A DNA stretch of 51,959 bases, from contig NZ_MWLM01000034.1 in NCBI RefSeq assembly GCF_002198665.1, forward strand, positions 3,188 through 55,146. Reading direction: 5' to 3'. Made by a program: the position numbers and the translations under genes. Position 1 is the first letter of the stretch. Each line of letters starts with the position of its first letter. Below, in pieces: positions 26,679 through 36,307 of the stretch. The notes beneath the pieces were generated by a model. It was not told the origin of the DNA and ran no database searches. It saw only the letters and a list, made by a program, of their open reading frames with translations. The DNA is from Novosphingobium sp. B 225 (GTDB taxonomy: Bacteria > Pseudomonadota > Alphaproteobacteria > Sphingomonadales > Sphingomonadaceae).

Positions 26679-27072
26679 ACGTCAGCTCTTCGATCTTGTG
26701 GTGCGGCAAAACCTTCCATGCCGCGACCAGCAGGGCAACGTGCAACACTTCCACCAGCATCGGCACTTGCCAGCCGGGATAGCTGCCATCGACGAACAGG
26801 CTGAAACAGCGCACCAGCACCGCGGTGCCCATCAGCGCGGCGGGGACCAGCAACAGATCGCCATTGCGGCGCCAGGCCCCCAGCATCATGCACAGCGCAA
26901 CCACGCCAAAGAACGACATGAAATCCGCCCGCAGGCTGGAAAGGCCCTGAGTGCCGGTCGGGGCAAGGCCGAACCCGGCGGCGGTGGCGACGGGGTTGAA
27001 CAGGAAATTCAGGCCCATGAACAGATCGAACAGGCCGAACAGGAATATCAGTGCAGTAATGATCCAGCGCAT
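26674..27072 (-). CDS. Small four-TM membrane protein (DUF4345-like)
   Basis: 132 aa from MRWIITALIFLFGLFDLFMG at 27072. Four TM segments (about 4-22, 48-66, 73-92, 105-120), mostly hydrophobic, ending HHKIEELTS. The family match is tentative. Divergent from coaBC. Confidence 0.7.
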   Translation of the reverse strand: MRWIITALIFLFGLFDLFMGLNFLFNPVATAAGFGLAPTGTQGLSSLRADFMSFFGVVALCMMLGAWRRNGDLLLVPAALMGTAVLVRCFSLFVDGSYPGWQVPMLVEVLHVALLVAAWKVLPHHKIEELTS

Positions 27073-27179
27073 GGTCGGTAACTCCCCCCGTTTACTCGGT
27101 GTTAGCCACTGTGCCCCATGGCAATCCGAAAGCAAAGCCTGTTGCACGGAAGGATGGGGCGTTGCACAAGCTGGTCACC

Positions 27180-28781
27180 ATGAACGGACCGCGCATTCTG
27201 CTGATCGTCGGCGGCGGCATTGCCGCCTACAAGTCGTGCGAGCTTGTCCGCCTGATCCGCAAGGCAGGCGGCGAGGTGACTTGCGTGCTGACCGATGGCG
27301 GCGCGAAATTCATCACCGCGATGACATTGGCGGCGCTGTCCGAACGCCCGGTCCACACCACGCTGTGGGATCTGCGCAACGAAGTGGAAATGGGGCATAT
27401 CCAGCTCAGCCGTGAGGCGGATCTGGTCGTGGTCTGCCCCGCCACCGCCGATCTGCTGGCCAAGATGGCAGGCGGCATTGCCGATGATCTGGCGACCACG
27501 CTGCTGCTTGCCACGGACAAGCCGGTCATGGCCGTGCCTGCCATGAATGTGCGGATGTGGCAGCATGCCGCGACCCGGCGCAATGTGGCAGACCTGCGCG
27601 AAGCCGGGGTCATGGTGCTCGATCCCGAAGAAGGCATGATGGCCTGCGGCGAATATGGCCCGGGCCGTTTGCCCGAACCCTCCGCTGTGTGGCAGGCGAT
27701 CTGCCAGGCGCTGGCGCTGGATCATGACGAATTTGCCCTGCTCCCCGCCCCCGGAATCCTGCTGAACCAGGCAGAGGATGAATTGGTCCCCGGCGCCGCC
27801 GATATCGGCGGGCTTTCCGCCGGCCTGATCCAGCGTTCCGCCCCGCCCCGCGATCCGATCGATCTGCCGGCCGATTTCGGCGACGAGGAACTGCCCCAAC
27901 TGCCCGATCCGGTGCCGGACATTCCGCTCAACCTCGATACGCCGATCCTGTCGAAAAAGGGCAAGGCCAAGGCCGCGCCGCCGACCGATGCCGAGGCGAT
28001 CAATCATCTGGTGATGGACCAGTCTCCGCCCGAGCCGCTGACCGAGGCGCTGGCGGCAGACCCGCTGTTCGGCCAGCCCGATTTCGCCGCCGATGAGCCG
28101 GACTTGCCGGCCGATGGCCCGTTGAAGGGTCGGCGCGTGCTGATCACCGCGGGGCCGACGCACGAACCGATCGATCCGGTGCGCTACATCGCCAACCGCA
28201 GCTCGGGCAAGCAGGGCTATGCCATCGCCGCCGCCGCCGCGCAGCTCGGGGCCGAAGTGGTGCTGGTCAGCGGCCCGGTCCATCTGCCGACACCGCGCGG
28301 CGTAACCCGGTTCGATGTCGAAACCGCGCGCGAAATGGCCGAAGCGGTCAAGCGCCAGTTGCCGGTCGATGTCGCGATCATGGTCGCCGCCGTGGCCGAT
28401 TGGCGATCACTGGAAGTGTCTGGCGAAAAGATGAAAAAGCGCGGATCGGCCCCGCCGGCCCTGCGGCTGACTGAAAATCCCGATATTCTCGCCATGGTCT
28501 CGGTCCATGAACGCCGCCCGAAACTGGTGGTCGGCTTTGCTGCGGAAACCGAAAAAGTGGTCCAGCACGCCACCGAAAAGCGCAAGCGCAAGGGCGCGGA
28601 CTGGATCGTCGCCAATGACGTGTCGGGCGATGTGATGGGCGGCGCTGCCAACAAGGTGCATATCATCACCGGGCAGGGTGTCGAACATCTGCCGGAAATG
28701 CCAAAGGAGCAAGTCGCCATGGCATTGATGGAAAGGATTGCCGATGCATTCACCCCCGCCGCCGGTCCCGATTCCGCTTAA
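27180..28781 (+). CDS. coaBC: Bifunctional CoaBC (phosphopantothenate-cysteine ligase/decarboxylase)
   Basis: 533 aa from [18 protein letters not shown] at 27180. The decarboxylase half has [21 protein letters not shown] and [13 protein letters not shown] (active-site Cys region). The ligase half begins at [20 protein letters not shown] and includes [12 protein letters not shown] and IVANDVSGD. Between them lies an extra ~110-residue acidic/Pro-rich linker with [10 protein letters not shown]. Overlaps dut by 38 bp. Confidence 0.95.
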   Translation: MNGPRILLIVGGGIAAYKSCELVRLIRKAGGEVTCVLTDGGAKFITAMTLAALSERPVHTTLWDLRNEVEMGHIQLSREADLVVVCPATADLLAKMAGGIADDLATTLLLATDKPVMAVPAMNVRMWQHAATRRNVADLREAGVMVLDPEEGMMACGEYGPGRLPEPSAVWQAICQALALDHDEFALLPAPGILLNQAEDELVPGAADIGGLSAGLIQRSAPPRDPIDLPADFGDEELPQLPDPVPDIPLNLDTPILSKKGKAKAAPPTDAEAINHLVMDQSPPEPLTEALAADPLFGQPDFAADEPDLPADGPLKGRRVLITAGPTHEPIDPVRYIANRSSGKQGYAIAAAAAQLGAEVVLVSGPVHLPTPRGVTRFDVETAREMAEAVKRQLPVDVAIMVAAVADWRSLEVSGEKMKKRGSAPPALRLTENPDILAMVSVHERRPKLVVGFAAETEKVVQHATEKRKRKGADWIVANDVSGDVMGGAANKVHIITGQGVEHLPEMPKEQVAMALMERIADAFTPAAGPDSA

Positions 28782-29211
28782 GCGCCTGCCGCATGGCGAG
28801 GGGCTGGCCCTGCCCGCCTATGCCACCAGCGGCGCAGCGGGCATGGATGTGGTTTCCGCCGAAGATGTAACGCTTGCCCCCGGCGCGCGCCATGCAGTCG
28901 CCACGGGCCTGTCGATGGCCATCCCGCACGGGTATGAGATCCAGGTCCGCCCGCGTTCGGGCCTCGCGCTCAAGCACGGCATTTCGGTGCCCAACACCCC
29001 CGGCACGATCGACAGTGACTATCGCGGCGAACTGAAAGTAATCCTGATCAACCACGGCGCCGACCCGTTCGCAATCCGCCGGGGTGACCGCGTGGCGCAG
29101 CTGGTGCTGGCCCCGGTGGTGCAGGGCGCATGGGTGGAAGTCAGCGAACTCGACGAAACCGCGCGCGGTGAGGGTGGGTTTGGCAGCACCGGCGGGGTGG
29201 TGGCGCTGTAG
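28744..29211 (+). CDS. dut: dUTP diphosphatase
   Basis: 155 aa. The five dUTPase motifs are present: [46 protein letters not shown] and the terminal [10 protein letters not shown]. Trimeric enzyme that removes dUTP. Starts inside the end of coaBC (38-bp overlap), a common pairing. Confidence 0.97.
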   Translation: MHSPPPPVPIPLKRLPHGEGLALPAYATSGAAGMDVVSAEDVTLAPGARHAVATGLSMAIPHGYEIQVRPRSGLALKHGISVPNTPGTIDSDYRGELKVILINHGADPFAIRRGDRVAQLVLAPVVQGAWVEVSELDETARGEGGFGSTGGVVAL

Positions 29212-29220
29212 GAAGAAAGA

Positions 29221-29396
29221 GGGTTCGCGCAGAGCCGCAGAGAAGAAGGGGGAGCCGCAGAGATTTTGTGCCGAGCCGAAGGCTCAATCAGTTCCTTTAT
29301 TATCGCGGTAGCCGAACCGTTGAAGTTAAGGGCGGCTTCGCCGCAAGCACTCCTCCTCTGCGTCTCTTTTTCTTCTCCGCGTCTCTGCGTGAACCC
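29221..29396. repeat. Long imperfect inverted repeat (GGGTTCGCGCAGAGCCGCAGAG type)
   Basis: The left arm 29221-29248 is mirrored by 29370-29396 (CTTCTCCGCGTCTCTGCGTGAACC), enclosing ~120 bases. It is related to the shorter repeat at 4815-4882. Nothing coding is seen inside. Confidence 0.75.
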
Positions 29397-29433
29397 CTGA
29401 AACCCCTCTGCACCACACCCCGTCGCCGCGCAC

Positions 29434-29465
29434 AAAAAGGGCGAGCCCGTTTCCGGACCCGCCCT
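29434..29465 (-). terminator. Rho-independent terminator of the third DUF4136 gene
   Basis: On the minus strand an AGGGCGGG...GGGCTCGCCC hairpin is followed by TTTTT, 20 bases after the stop at 29485. Confidence 0.8.
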
Positions 29466-29484
29466 CTCTCTCGGTGGTGTCATC

Positions 29485-30186
29485 TCAGTTGCGGCGGTTC
29501 TTTTCCGGCGCGACCGAGATGCGCACGGTTTCCCCGGAATTACCCGGGAAATCGGTGAACATCGCCTCAACCAGGTTGGGCACCAGGTAGGGCAGACGGT
29601 TGGAAGTGGACGCGGCCTCGGCCTTGCCTTCGAACAGACGCTGGCCATCGGCCTTGCGGTCAATCTTCAATTTGATGCCGCTGGTGAAGACGGTGTAGCT
29701 TTCATAGCCCTGATCGAACCACGGATCGTACCAGCCATATCCCCACATGTTCCCGCGATAGGGCGAGTAAAAGCCGCGGCGGCCATAGCCGCCATAGCCA
29801 AAGCCGTATCCGGCAAAGCGCGGATAGCCGTACCACGACCCCCAATAGGGATCGGCCATGGCGGTCGAGCGAACCTTTTCACGGCCAGAATCGACCCCGT
29901 AATCGAACCGCACAAGCAGGTTGGCCTGTTCCGGGCTGGCCGGTGCATAGCCCAGCTTGGCCATCTGCGCTTCGACCAGCCGCGCATATTGCGAGAATTC
30001 GAGACCACCCGCGAGCGCCGGATCATCGGCCACTACGGCAAAGGTCTGTCCCTGCGGCGCGGGCAGCTGGCTGGCAAAGCGCGAGACATTGGCATTGAAC
30101 GGCGTGGCGCAAGCCGCCAGACCCAGCAGCGCGATCGGAACCAGCGCGGCGCGGAACTTGCCCAGCAAAGAGCGGTTGAACGACAT
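29485..30186 (-). CDS. DUF4136 lipoprotein, Gly/Tyr-rich
   Basis: 233 aa from MSFNRSLLGKFRAALV at 30186; lipobox LLGLAAC predicts lipidation. The centre is unusually rich in Gly, Tyr and Phe (YGFGYGGYGRRGFYSPYRG), and the end TDFPGNSGETVRISV matches the first paralogue. Envelope protein of unknown role. An ATG at 30291 is possible but gives a non-signal leader. Confidence 0.85.
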   Translation of the reverse strand: MSFNRSLLGKFRAALVPIALLGLAACATPFNANVSRFASQLPAPQGQTFAVVADDPALAGGLEFSQYARLVEAQMAKLGYAPASPEQANLLVRFDYGVDSGREKVRSTAMADPYWGSWYGYPRFAGYGFGYGGYGRRGFYSPYRGNMWGYGWYDPWFDQGYESYTVFTSGIKLKIDRKADGQRLFEGKAEAASTSNRLPYLVPNLVEAMFTDFPGNSGETVRISVAPEKNRRN

Positions 30187-30308
30187 CGACCCAGTATCCC
30201 CATTATCCGCCGCCCGAATCGAGCAGACGGTCACAAGCTTAGCATTGCTGGCAATGTCTGCCACAGCGGCTGAATGCGGGTTGAATGGCATGGCTGTCCC
30301 ACAAGGGG

Positions 30309-31328
30309 TCAGCCCCGCACCAGCCCCAGCGCGGCATAGGTTGCGGCCAGCGTCGGCGCACCCAGTTCGCGGGCGCGCGCGGCTCCATCAGCCAGCACCG
30401 CCTTGAGCGCAGCGCGGTCCTGGCGCAACTGGATGAAGCGGGCGTTGATCGGAGCCAGACTTTCGACCAGCAGCTCGCCCAGCGCGGGCTTGAACGCGCC
30501 AAAGCCCTTGCCCTGAAACTCGCCCAGCACCGCCGCTACGCTGGTGCCCGCCATCGCCGCGTAGATGCCGACGAGGTTGGCAGCTTCGGGGCGGCCATCA
30601 AGGCCCGCCTTTTCGCTGGGCAGCACTTCGGGGTCGGTCTTGGCCTTTTTCACTTTGGCCATGATCGTATCGGCATCGTCGGTCAGGTTGATCCGGCTCA
30701 TGTCGCTGGGATCGCTTTTGCTCATCTTGGCGCTGCCGTCGCGCAGGCTCATGATCCGGGCGGCTTCGGGCGGGATGATCGGTTCGGGCAGCGTGAAGAC
30801 CGGCGCGTCCTCACTTGCAAAATCGTTGTTGAACTTTTGCGCGATGTCGCGTGCCAGTTCCAGATGCTGTTTCTGGTCCTCGCCCACCGGCACGTGGGTG
30901 GCCTGATACAGCAACACATCGGCGGCCTGCAGCACGGGGTACGTGAACAGCGCGACCGACTGGCCCTCGCGGTTCTTGCCGGCCTTGTCCTTCCACTGGG
31001 TCATGCGGTTCAGCCAGCCCATCCGCGCGGTGCCGCTCAGCAGCCATTGCAGCTCGGCATGGGCGGGAACCTGGGTCTGGTTGAACAGCACCGAACGCTG
31101 CGGATCGATCCCGCAGGCGAGCAGTGCGGCGGTCATCTCAAAAGTGTTGTCGGCCAGTTCCGCCGGAACATGCGGCATCGAAATCGCGTGCAGATCGGCC
31201 AGGAAATACAGGCTTTGCCCACCGCCGGCGGCGACATCGTCCTGCATCTTCACCCAATTGCGGATCGCCCCCAGGTAGTTGCCAAGGTGGAGATTGCCGG
31301 TGGGCTGAATGCCGGAAACGATACGCAT
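30309..31328 (-). CDS. trpS: Tryptophanyl-tRNA synthetase
   Basis: 339 aa, class I synthetase. [14 protein letters not shown] is the HIGH-like motif, KMSKSDPSD the KMSKS loop. Length is normal. Starts 7 bases after the murJ stop, so the two are co-transcribed with secB upstream. Confidence 0.98.
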   Translation of the reverse strand: MRIVSGIQPTGNLHLGNYLGAIRNWVKMQDDVAAGGGQSLYFLADLHAISMPHVPAELADNTFEMTAALLACGIDPQRSVLFNQTQVPAHAELQWLLSGTARMGWLNRMTQWKDKAGKNREGQSVALFTYPVLQAADVLLYQATHVPVGEDQKQHLELARDIAQKFNNDFASEDAPVFTLPEPIIPPEAARIMSLRDGSAKMSKSDPSDMSRINLTDDADTIMAKVKKAKTDPEVLPSEKAGLDGRPEAANLVGIYAAMAGTSVAAVLGEFQGKGFGAFKPALGELLVESLAPINARFIQLRQDRAALKAVLADGAARARELGAPTLAATYAALGLVRG

Positions 31329-31335
31329 GGGGATC

Positions 31336-32955
31336 TTACTCTACTTCGAGGATTTCATCGTCGGCCTTGGTCCGGGCCGGGCGGCGGCGGCGCAGCTGCG
31401 CCAGTACCGACTTGTCAATCGCGCCGACTGCAAAGGCAACCGCGAAAAAAACAGTGCCGCCCGCCGCCACCAGCAGTGCCAGCGACCAGGCGCGGGCAAA
31501 CCACGATCCGGTATAGTGCGCGGCCAGCTGCGGCGTCAGCCAATAGAGCAGCGCAGCCATGGCAGCGGTTGCGACCAGTTGGCGCGCGATCCGGCTGGCC
31601 AGCCGTGTCGTGAAATGGAACCAGCCGCGCCGATGCAGGATCACATAGAGCAGCAGGCAGTTGAGGCTGGCCGAACAAGCGGTTGCCGCCGCCAGCCCGA
31701 CGATACCCCACTGCCGCACTACCCAGACGTTGAGCACAATGTTGAACACCAGCGAGATCAGCGCAGTCCACACCGGGGTGCGGGTATCCTCACGCGCGAA
31801 GAACCCGGGGTTGAGGATCTTGACGATCACATAGGCCGGCAGGCCTGCCACCAGCGCGACCACGATCTGGGCCATGATCGCTCCGTCTGCCGGAGTAAAT
31901 TTCCCGCCAACGAAAAACGCGGTGCAGAACGCAGGCGCGCAGACCGCCAGCGCGGCGGCGGCGGGCAGGGTCAGCAAGGTGCCGATTTCAAAGGCACTGG
32001 CCTGCAGCCGCTGGGCCTCGGCCCCATCGCCAGTGTGGATGTGGCGTGACAGCATCGGCAGGATCGCCGTGCCCAGCGCGATCCCGACAATCCCCAGCGG
32101 CATCTGGTTGAGCCGGTCCGCCAGCTTGAGCAAAGTCAGCGAGCCCTGCGGCAGCGCAGTGGCAAAGAACGTGTCGACGAACTGGCTGATCTGGTAGATT
32201 CCCGCCCCGAACGTCGCGGGCAGGATCAGCGCGCCCAGCCGCTTGACCTCGGGAGTAAAGCGCGGCGCGGTGACTTTCAGCTTCACGCCAGCGCGGCGGG
32301 TTTCCCACCACAGGTACAGGAACTGGCCGATCCCGGACAACGCCACCGCGACGGCCAGCGCCATGGCCACGATCCGGTCATCGCCGTGGGGCCCGCGCAA
32401 ATGATTGCCGATCAAAAGCCCGGTGATCAGAAAAATGTTGAGCAGGATCGGCGCGAGTGCTGCCGGGCCGAACCGCGAGCGCGCATTGAGCACACCTGCC
32501 AGCATCGCCATCAGGCTGATGAAGGTCAGATAGGGAAAGGTCACCCGGCTGAGCAGCACCGCCAGTTCGAACTTGCCCGGAACCTTGGCATATTCGCTCG
32601 CCAACGCCCAGACGATCCCGGACATGCCCAGCATGGCGAGGCCGCTGAACGCCAGCAGCACCCAGACGAACACCGACAGGACATCGCCCGCAAATTTGTC
32701 CGCCGCTTCCTCGCCGCCGCCTTCTGCAGCGGGGCGGTGCAGTTCGCGGCTGTACATCGGCACGAAAGCGACGCTGAACGCGCCTTCGGCAAACAGGCGG
32801 CGGAAAGTATTGGGCAGGGTAAAGGCCAGCTGGAATGCGTCGGCCGCAAGACCAGCGCCCAGCATCCGCGCCAGCAGCATGTCGCGGGCAAAGCCGAACA
32901 CGCGGCTGATCGCGGTCAGCCCGCCGATCGTGCCGACATTCCGGATCAGGCTCAT
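31336..32955 (-). CDS. murJ: Lipid II flippase MurJ
   Basis: 539 aa from [22 protein letters not shown] at 32955. MOP-superfamily transporter with ~14 TM helices; the conserved [13 protein letters not shown] and [16 protein letters not shown] lie in the first helices and an Arg/Lys-rich tail closes the protein. Flips lipid II for peptidoglycan synthesis. Confidence 0.96.
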   Translation of the reverse strand: MSLIRNVGTIGGLTAISRVFGFARDMLLARMLGAGLAADAFQLAFTLPNTFRRLFAEGAFSVAFVPMYSRELHRPAAEGGGEEAADKFAGDVLSVFVWVLLAFSGLAMLGMSGIVWALASEYAKVPGKFELAVLLSRVTFPYLTFISLMAMLAGVLNARSRFGPAALAPILLNIFLITGLLIGNHLRGPHGDDRIVAMALAVAVALSGIGQFLYLWWETRRAGVKLKVTAPRFTPEVKRLGALILPATFGAGIYQISQFVDTFFATALPQGSLTLLKLADRLNQMPLGIVGIALGTAILPMLSRHIHTGDGAEAQRLQASAFEIGTLLTLPAAAALAVCAPAFCTAFFVGGKFTPADGAIMAQIVVALVAGLPAYVIVKILNPGFFAREDTRTPVWTALISLVFNIVLNVWVVRQWGIVGLAAATACSASLNCLLLYVILHRRGWFHFTTRLASRIARQLVATAAMAALLYWLTPQLAAHYTGSWFARAWSLALLVAAGGTVFFAVAFAVGAIDKSVLAQLRRRRPARTKADDEILEVE

Positions 32956-33007
32956 GCGCGCAGTCCCCCCGTGCTTCGCGCCAGGCCCGGCTGGCTCAGG
33001 CCCTGGT

Positions 33008-33529
33008 TCAGGCTTCCCCGGCCGGAGCCTGGGCGGCCATTTCCGCCTGCTGTGCGGCCAGCTGTTGCAGATAGAGCCCGTTGAAATCGATCGGTTCCAG
33101 CAGCAGCGGCGGGAAGCCCGCATCGCGCACCGCATCCGCAATCACGCGGCGGGCAAAGGGGAACAGGATGCGCGGTGCTTCGGCATAGATGAAGGCATGC
33201 TGCTGCGCATCGTCCAGATTGCGCATCCCGATCAGCCCGGCATAGGACAGATCGACCAGGAACGCGGTACCCTGTTCACCCTGCGACTTGATCATGACCT
33301 TCAGCTCAATCTCGTGCACGTCTTCGCCCACGGGGGTTGCGCCGATGTTGAACTGCACGTCGATCTGGGGAACGTCCTGCCACTGGAAGCTGTGCGGGGC
33401 GTTCGGGTTTTCGACCGACAGGTCCTTGACATATTGCGAGATGATCCCGGCCGAAGGCAGGGTGTCTTCCCCGTTGGGAACGGGCGCTCCAAGGCCCAGG
33501 TCGGTGATGATGCTGCCTTCGTCGGACAT
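33008..33529 (-). CDS. secB: Protein-export chaperone SecB
   Basis: 173 aa from MSDEGSIITDLGLGAP at 33529. QYVKDLSVENPNAPHSF and EAPRILFPFARRVIADAVRDAGFPPL are diagnostic of SecB. The N-terminal acidic extension and Ala/Gln-rich C-terminus are usual in alphaproteobacteria. First gene of a secB-murJ-trpS leftward run. Confidence 0.97.
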   Translation of the reverse strand: MSDEGSIITDLGLGAPVPNGEDTLPSAGIISQYVKDLSVENPNAPHSFQWQDVPQIDVQFNIGATPVGEDVHEIELKVMIKSQGEQGTAFLVDLSYAGLIGMRNLDDAQQHAFIYAEAPRILFPFARRVIADAVRDAGFPPLLLEPIDFNGLYLQQLAAQQAEMAAQAPAGEA

Positions 33530-33799
33530 GGTTGCTCTGGCTTTCACAGCTAATGAATGGATCGGCGGCGCGCCTAGCATTGCCGGGGCGGGGCGGCAAT
33601 CTTTGTTTGGCGGGGCAGGGGTGAGCAGGAAGGGCGTGAACCATTCCGCCGCCCGAACCACACCCAATGGTTCGGATCAAAAAACCACACCCGTCCCAAA
33701 AAAAGCACCTGCGGCGTTGTCCACGCGTTGTTCATTTGTGTTTGCTACCTAAATAGCCTTACAAGTGCCGCGTCGCGCGGCGCATGGGACTGACATTAC
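33530..33799. other. 270-bp divergent intergenic region, secB / Tim44-like gene
   Basis: The right half is AT-richer, with A-runs (AAAAAACC, AAAAAAAGC) and two words that resemble weak DnaA boxes (TTGTCCACG at 33717-33725, TTGTTCATT at 33728-33736). It holds the divergent promoters and possibly an origin-like sequence. No gene seen. Confidence 0.4.
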
Positions 33800-34456
33800 G
33801 TGGACAAGACCGTCGAGATCGTCATCATGGCCATGATCGCAGCCTTTCTGGGCCTGCGGCTCTATTCCGTGCTGGGCCGCCGTGCCGAGCATGAGGAAAA
33901 GCCGATTCAGGGCCGGATTGAGCCTGAGGCATTGCCGCTCAAACCCGCGCGTCCGGCGCCCGAAGCTGGCAATGCGCCGCGCCAGATGGTGCCCGGCGTG
34001 ACCCCCGCGATTGAGCGTGGGCTCAAGGAAATCACAGCTGCGGACCGGCAATTTGATCTGCTCGCATTTGTTGAAGGGGCCAAGGGCGCCTACCGCATGG
34101 TGCTCGAAGCTTTCTGGGCGGGCGACAAGGACGCGCTGAAAAACCTGTGTGAGCGTGAGGTCTATGACGCCTTCGTTCAGGCGATCGATGAACGCACCGT
34201 GCGGGGCGAACGCCTGGAAAACCGGCTGGTGCGGATTGATGACGCAACGGTGGTGGCCGCCAGCTATCAGGCGCCGCTGGCCCGGATCGCAGTGCGCTTT
34301 ACCGCCGATGTTGCCGCGATCACCCGCAGCGCCGATGGCGTGGTGGTGGCCGGTTCGCTGACCGACGCGGTCGAAGCGCGCGACTTGTGGACGTTCAGCC
34401 GCGATACCAACAGCACCGCGCCGGACTGGCTGGTCGACGAGACTGACGAGGCCTGA
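33800..34456 (+). CDS. Tim44-domain (TimA-like) membrane-anchored protein
   Basis: 218 aa from a GTG start. A single N-terminal TM (about 7-23), a Pro/Ala linker, then a Tim44-like NTF2 fold (FVEGAKGAYRMVLEAFWAGDKDALKNL, RLVRIDDATVVAASY, DLWTFSRD). In alphaproteobacteria this gene is conserved next to secB and mltA; the protein is thought to act at the inner membrane in envelope assembly. Confidence 0.9.
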   Translation: MDKTVEIVIMAMIAAFLGLRLYSVLGRRAEHEEKPIQGRIEPEALPLKPARPAPEAGNAPRQMVPGVTPAIERGLKEITAADRQFDLLAFVEGAKGAYRMVLEAFWAGDKDALKNLCEREVYDAFVQAIDERTVRGERLENRLVRIDDATVVAASYQAPLARIAVRFTADVAAITRSADGVVVAGSLTDAVEARDLWTFSRDTNSTAPDWLVDETDEA

Positions 34457-34459
34457 TCC

Positions 34460-35659
34460 GTGTCGCCGCGTGCGTGCCTTCGCTCGTGCGCGGTGCTGCT
34501 GCTTGCCGCCGCACTATCCGCTTGCGGGGTAAAACTGATCCCCGCGCCAAGGCCTCCGGTTGCGCCGGTAGCTGCCACTAGCGCCGCGACCGCCTTGCTG
34601 GCCGGGGTAGCCGCCGGGCCGGAACTCGGCAAACTGGGGCTGGACCAGACCGACGCGGCCGGCGCGCTCGCCTCGTTTCGGGAAAGCTGCCCCAAGCTGA
34701 CCACCCGCACCGACGCCAGCGGGCTGACCCGCGCGGCGGATTGGGCCCCGGCCTGCGCCGCCGCTGCCAAATGGCCGGACGAGGACGCAGCCAGCTTTTT
34801 CCCGACCTACCTCGAAAGCGTCCGGGTTGGCACCGGCACTGCCTTTGTTACCGGATATTATGAGCCCGAGATTCCCGGCACCCGCACCCGCCAACCAGGG
34901 TTTGATGTGCCGGTCTATCGCCTCCCCGCCGATCTGGTTCGCGCCAAAGTGGGCGATGCCCCGGCCAATCCCAATGGTACCCAGCCGCTGGGGCGTTACG
35001 ACGCGGATGGCAAATTCGTTCCCTATTTCACCCGTGGCGAGATCGACGACGGGGCCTTGGCGGGCAAAGGGCTGGAAATTGGCTGGGCCTCCGATCCGGT
35101 CGAGATGTTCTTCCTCCAGATCCAGGGCTCGGGCCGTTTGCGCGCGCCGGACGGAACAGTGCTGCGGATCGGCTATGCCGGGCAGAACGGCCACCCCTAT
35201 ACCGGGATCGGCGGCGTGATGCGGGCGCGCGGTTTGCTGGGGACCGGGCCGGGGCTCTATTCCGGATCGATGCAGGGGATCATGCAATACGTGCGCGAGC
35301 ATCCCGAAGACGGCAAGGCGCTGATGCGCGAGAACAAGAGCTTCGTGTTCTTTCGCGAACTGACCGGGGACGGCCCGCTGGGCGCGCTGGGCGTGCCGGT
35401 GCGCGGCAAGAGCAGCGTGGCGGTGGACCCCAGCTTCGTGCCCATGGGTGCGCCGGTCTGGCTTGACCTGGACCGCAAGGAAGCAAGCGGCTTGTGGGTG
35501 GCCCAGGATACCGGCGGCGCGATCAAGGGTGCCAACCGGTTCGACAGTTTCTGGGGCGCGGGTGACGAAGCGCGCAGCGTGGCCGGCGGGATGACCGGCC
35601 GGGGCAGTGCCGTGCTGTTGCTGCCCAAGGGCACGCTCGCCCGCCTCAACCGCCAGTAA
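34460..35659 (+). CDS. mltA: Membrane-bound lytic murein transglycosylase A
   Basis: 399 aa from a GTG at 34460, four bases after the previous stop. Lipoprotein signal with LSAC lipobox. TGYYEPEIPGTRT, the MltA barrel, and the terminal 3D domain with VDPSFVPMGAPVWLD, VAQDTGGAIKG and the catalytic Asp region (NRFDSFWGAGD). Cleaves peptidoglycan glycan strands in the periplasm. Confidence 0.96.
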   Translation: MSPRACLRSCAVLLLAAALSACGVKLIPAPRPPVAPVAATSAATALLAGVAAGPELGKLGLDQTDAAGALASFRESCPKLTTRTDASGLTRAADWAPACAAAAKWPDEDAASFFPTYLESVRVGTGTAFVTGYYEPEIPGTRTRQPGFDVPVYRLPADLVRAKVGDAPANPNGTQPLGRYDADGKFVPYFTRGEIDDGALAGKGLEIGWASDPVEMFFLQIQGSGRLRAPDGTVLRIGYAGQNGHPYTGIGGVMRARGLLGTGPGLYSGSMQGIMQYVREHPEDGKALMRENKSFVFFRELTGDGPLGALGVPVRGKSSVAVDPSFVPMGAPVWLDLDRKEASGLWVAQDTGGAIKGANRFDSFWGAGDEARSVAGGMTGRGSAVLLLPKGTLARLNRQ

Positions 35660-36249
35660 TGCGCCGCCCGCGCCGCCTTTCGCCGCAGGAAGCACAGCTG
35701 TGGGCGCGCGTGGCGGGAACGGTGAAGGCATTGCATCCGGAACGCAAAGATCCTGCCCCGATGGGGGAAGTGGCAGCCCGCAGGGCTGACGGTGGGGGTG
35801 TGGAGCCGCCGCCGCGTGCCCCCTCCACCACCCGCTTCGCGGGCGGTCCCCCTCCCCGAAAGGGGGAGGATCGGCTCCGCACTCCCATCCGTCCGCTCGA
35901 TCGCCACGGGCTTGACGGCGGCTGGGAGAAGAAGCTGGCCAAGGCAGCGGTAACGCCCGATTTCACGCTCGACCTGCACGGCCACGGGCTCGACGCCGCG
36001 CATAGCCGGCTCGACCACGGGCTGGCGCAGGCGCTGGCCATGGGCGCGCGGGTGGTGCTGCTGATCACCGGCCGCCCGCGCCCGGTTGAAGCTGCCGACC
36101 GCGGCGGGCAACGCGGCGCGATCCGCGCCAAAGTGCTCGACTGGCTCGCCGCCGGCCCCCACGCCAGCAAGATCGCCGCCGTCCGCCCGGCGCACCGCAA
36201 GCACGGCGGGGCGGGGGCGCTCTACGTGGTGCTGCGGCGGGGACGGTAA
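35659..36249 (+). CDS. Smr-domain protein with an in-frame REP insert
   Basis: 196 aa; ATG overlaps the mltA stop by one base. N-terminal RRLSPQEAQLWARVAGTVK and C-terminal Smr domain FTLDLHGHGLDAAHSRL, VVLLITGRPRP, AVRPAHRKHGGAGALYVVLRR. Residues about 35-75 (VAARRADGGGVEPPPRAP... ) are encoded by a palindromic repeat and look foreign to the family. Smr domains are DNA or RNA nucleases; the insert probably loops out. Confidence 0.88.
   Translation: MRRPRRLSPQEAQLWARVAGTVKALHPERKDPAPMGEVAARRADGGGVEPPPRAPSTTRFAGGPPPRKGEDRLRTPIRPLDRHGLDGGWEKKLAKAAVTPDFTLDLHGHGLDAAHSRLDHGLAQALAMGARVVLLITGRPRPVEAADRGGQRGAIRAKVLDWLAAGPHASKIAAVRPAHRKHGGAGALYVVLRRGR
35761..35880. repeat. REP-type palindrome inside the Smr gene
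   Basis: Contains CCACCCGCTTCGCGGGCGG and CCCCCTCCCCGAAAGGGGGAGG hairpins in tandem. It keeps the reading frame and contains no stop codon in that frame. Confidence 0.75.
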
Positions 36250-36254
36250 CGCAA

Positions 36255-36282
36255 ACAGGGCCCCCCTTGCGGGAGACCCTGT
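36255..36282 (-). terminator. Hairpin between the Smr gene and the TonB receptor
   Basis: ACAGGGTCTCCC-GCAA-GGGGGGCCCTGT (read on the minus strand) forms a ~12-bp stem with a T/C mismatch. Short T-run only, so a two-way, weak terminator. Confidence 0.5.
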
Positions 36283-36307
36283 CCGTATCCGATCCGGGAG
36301 GGGTGGA

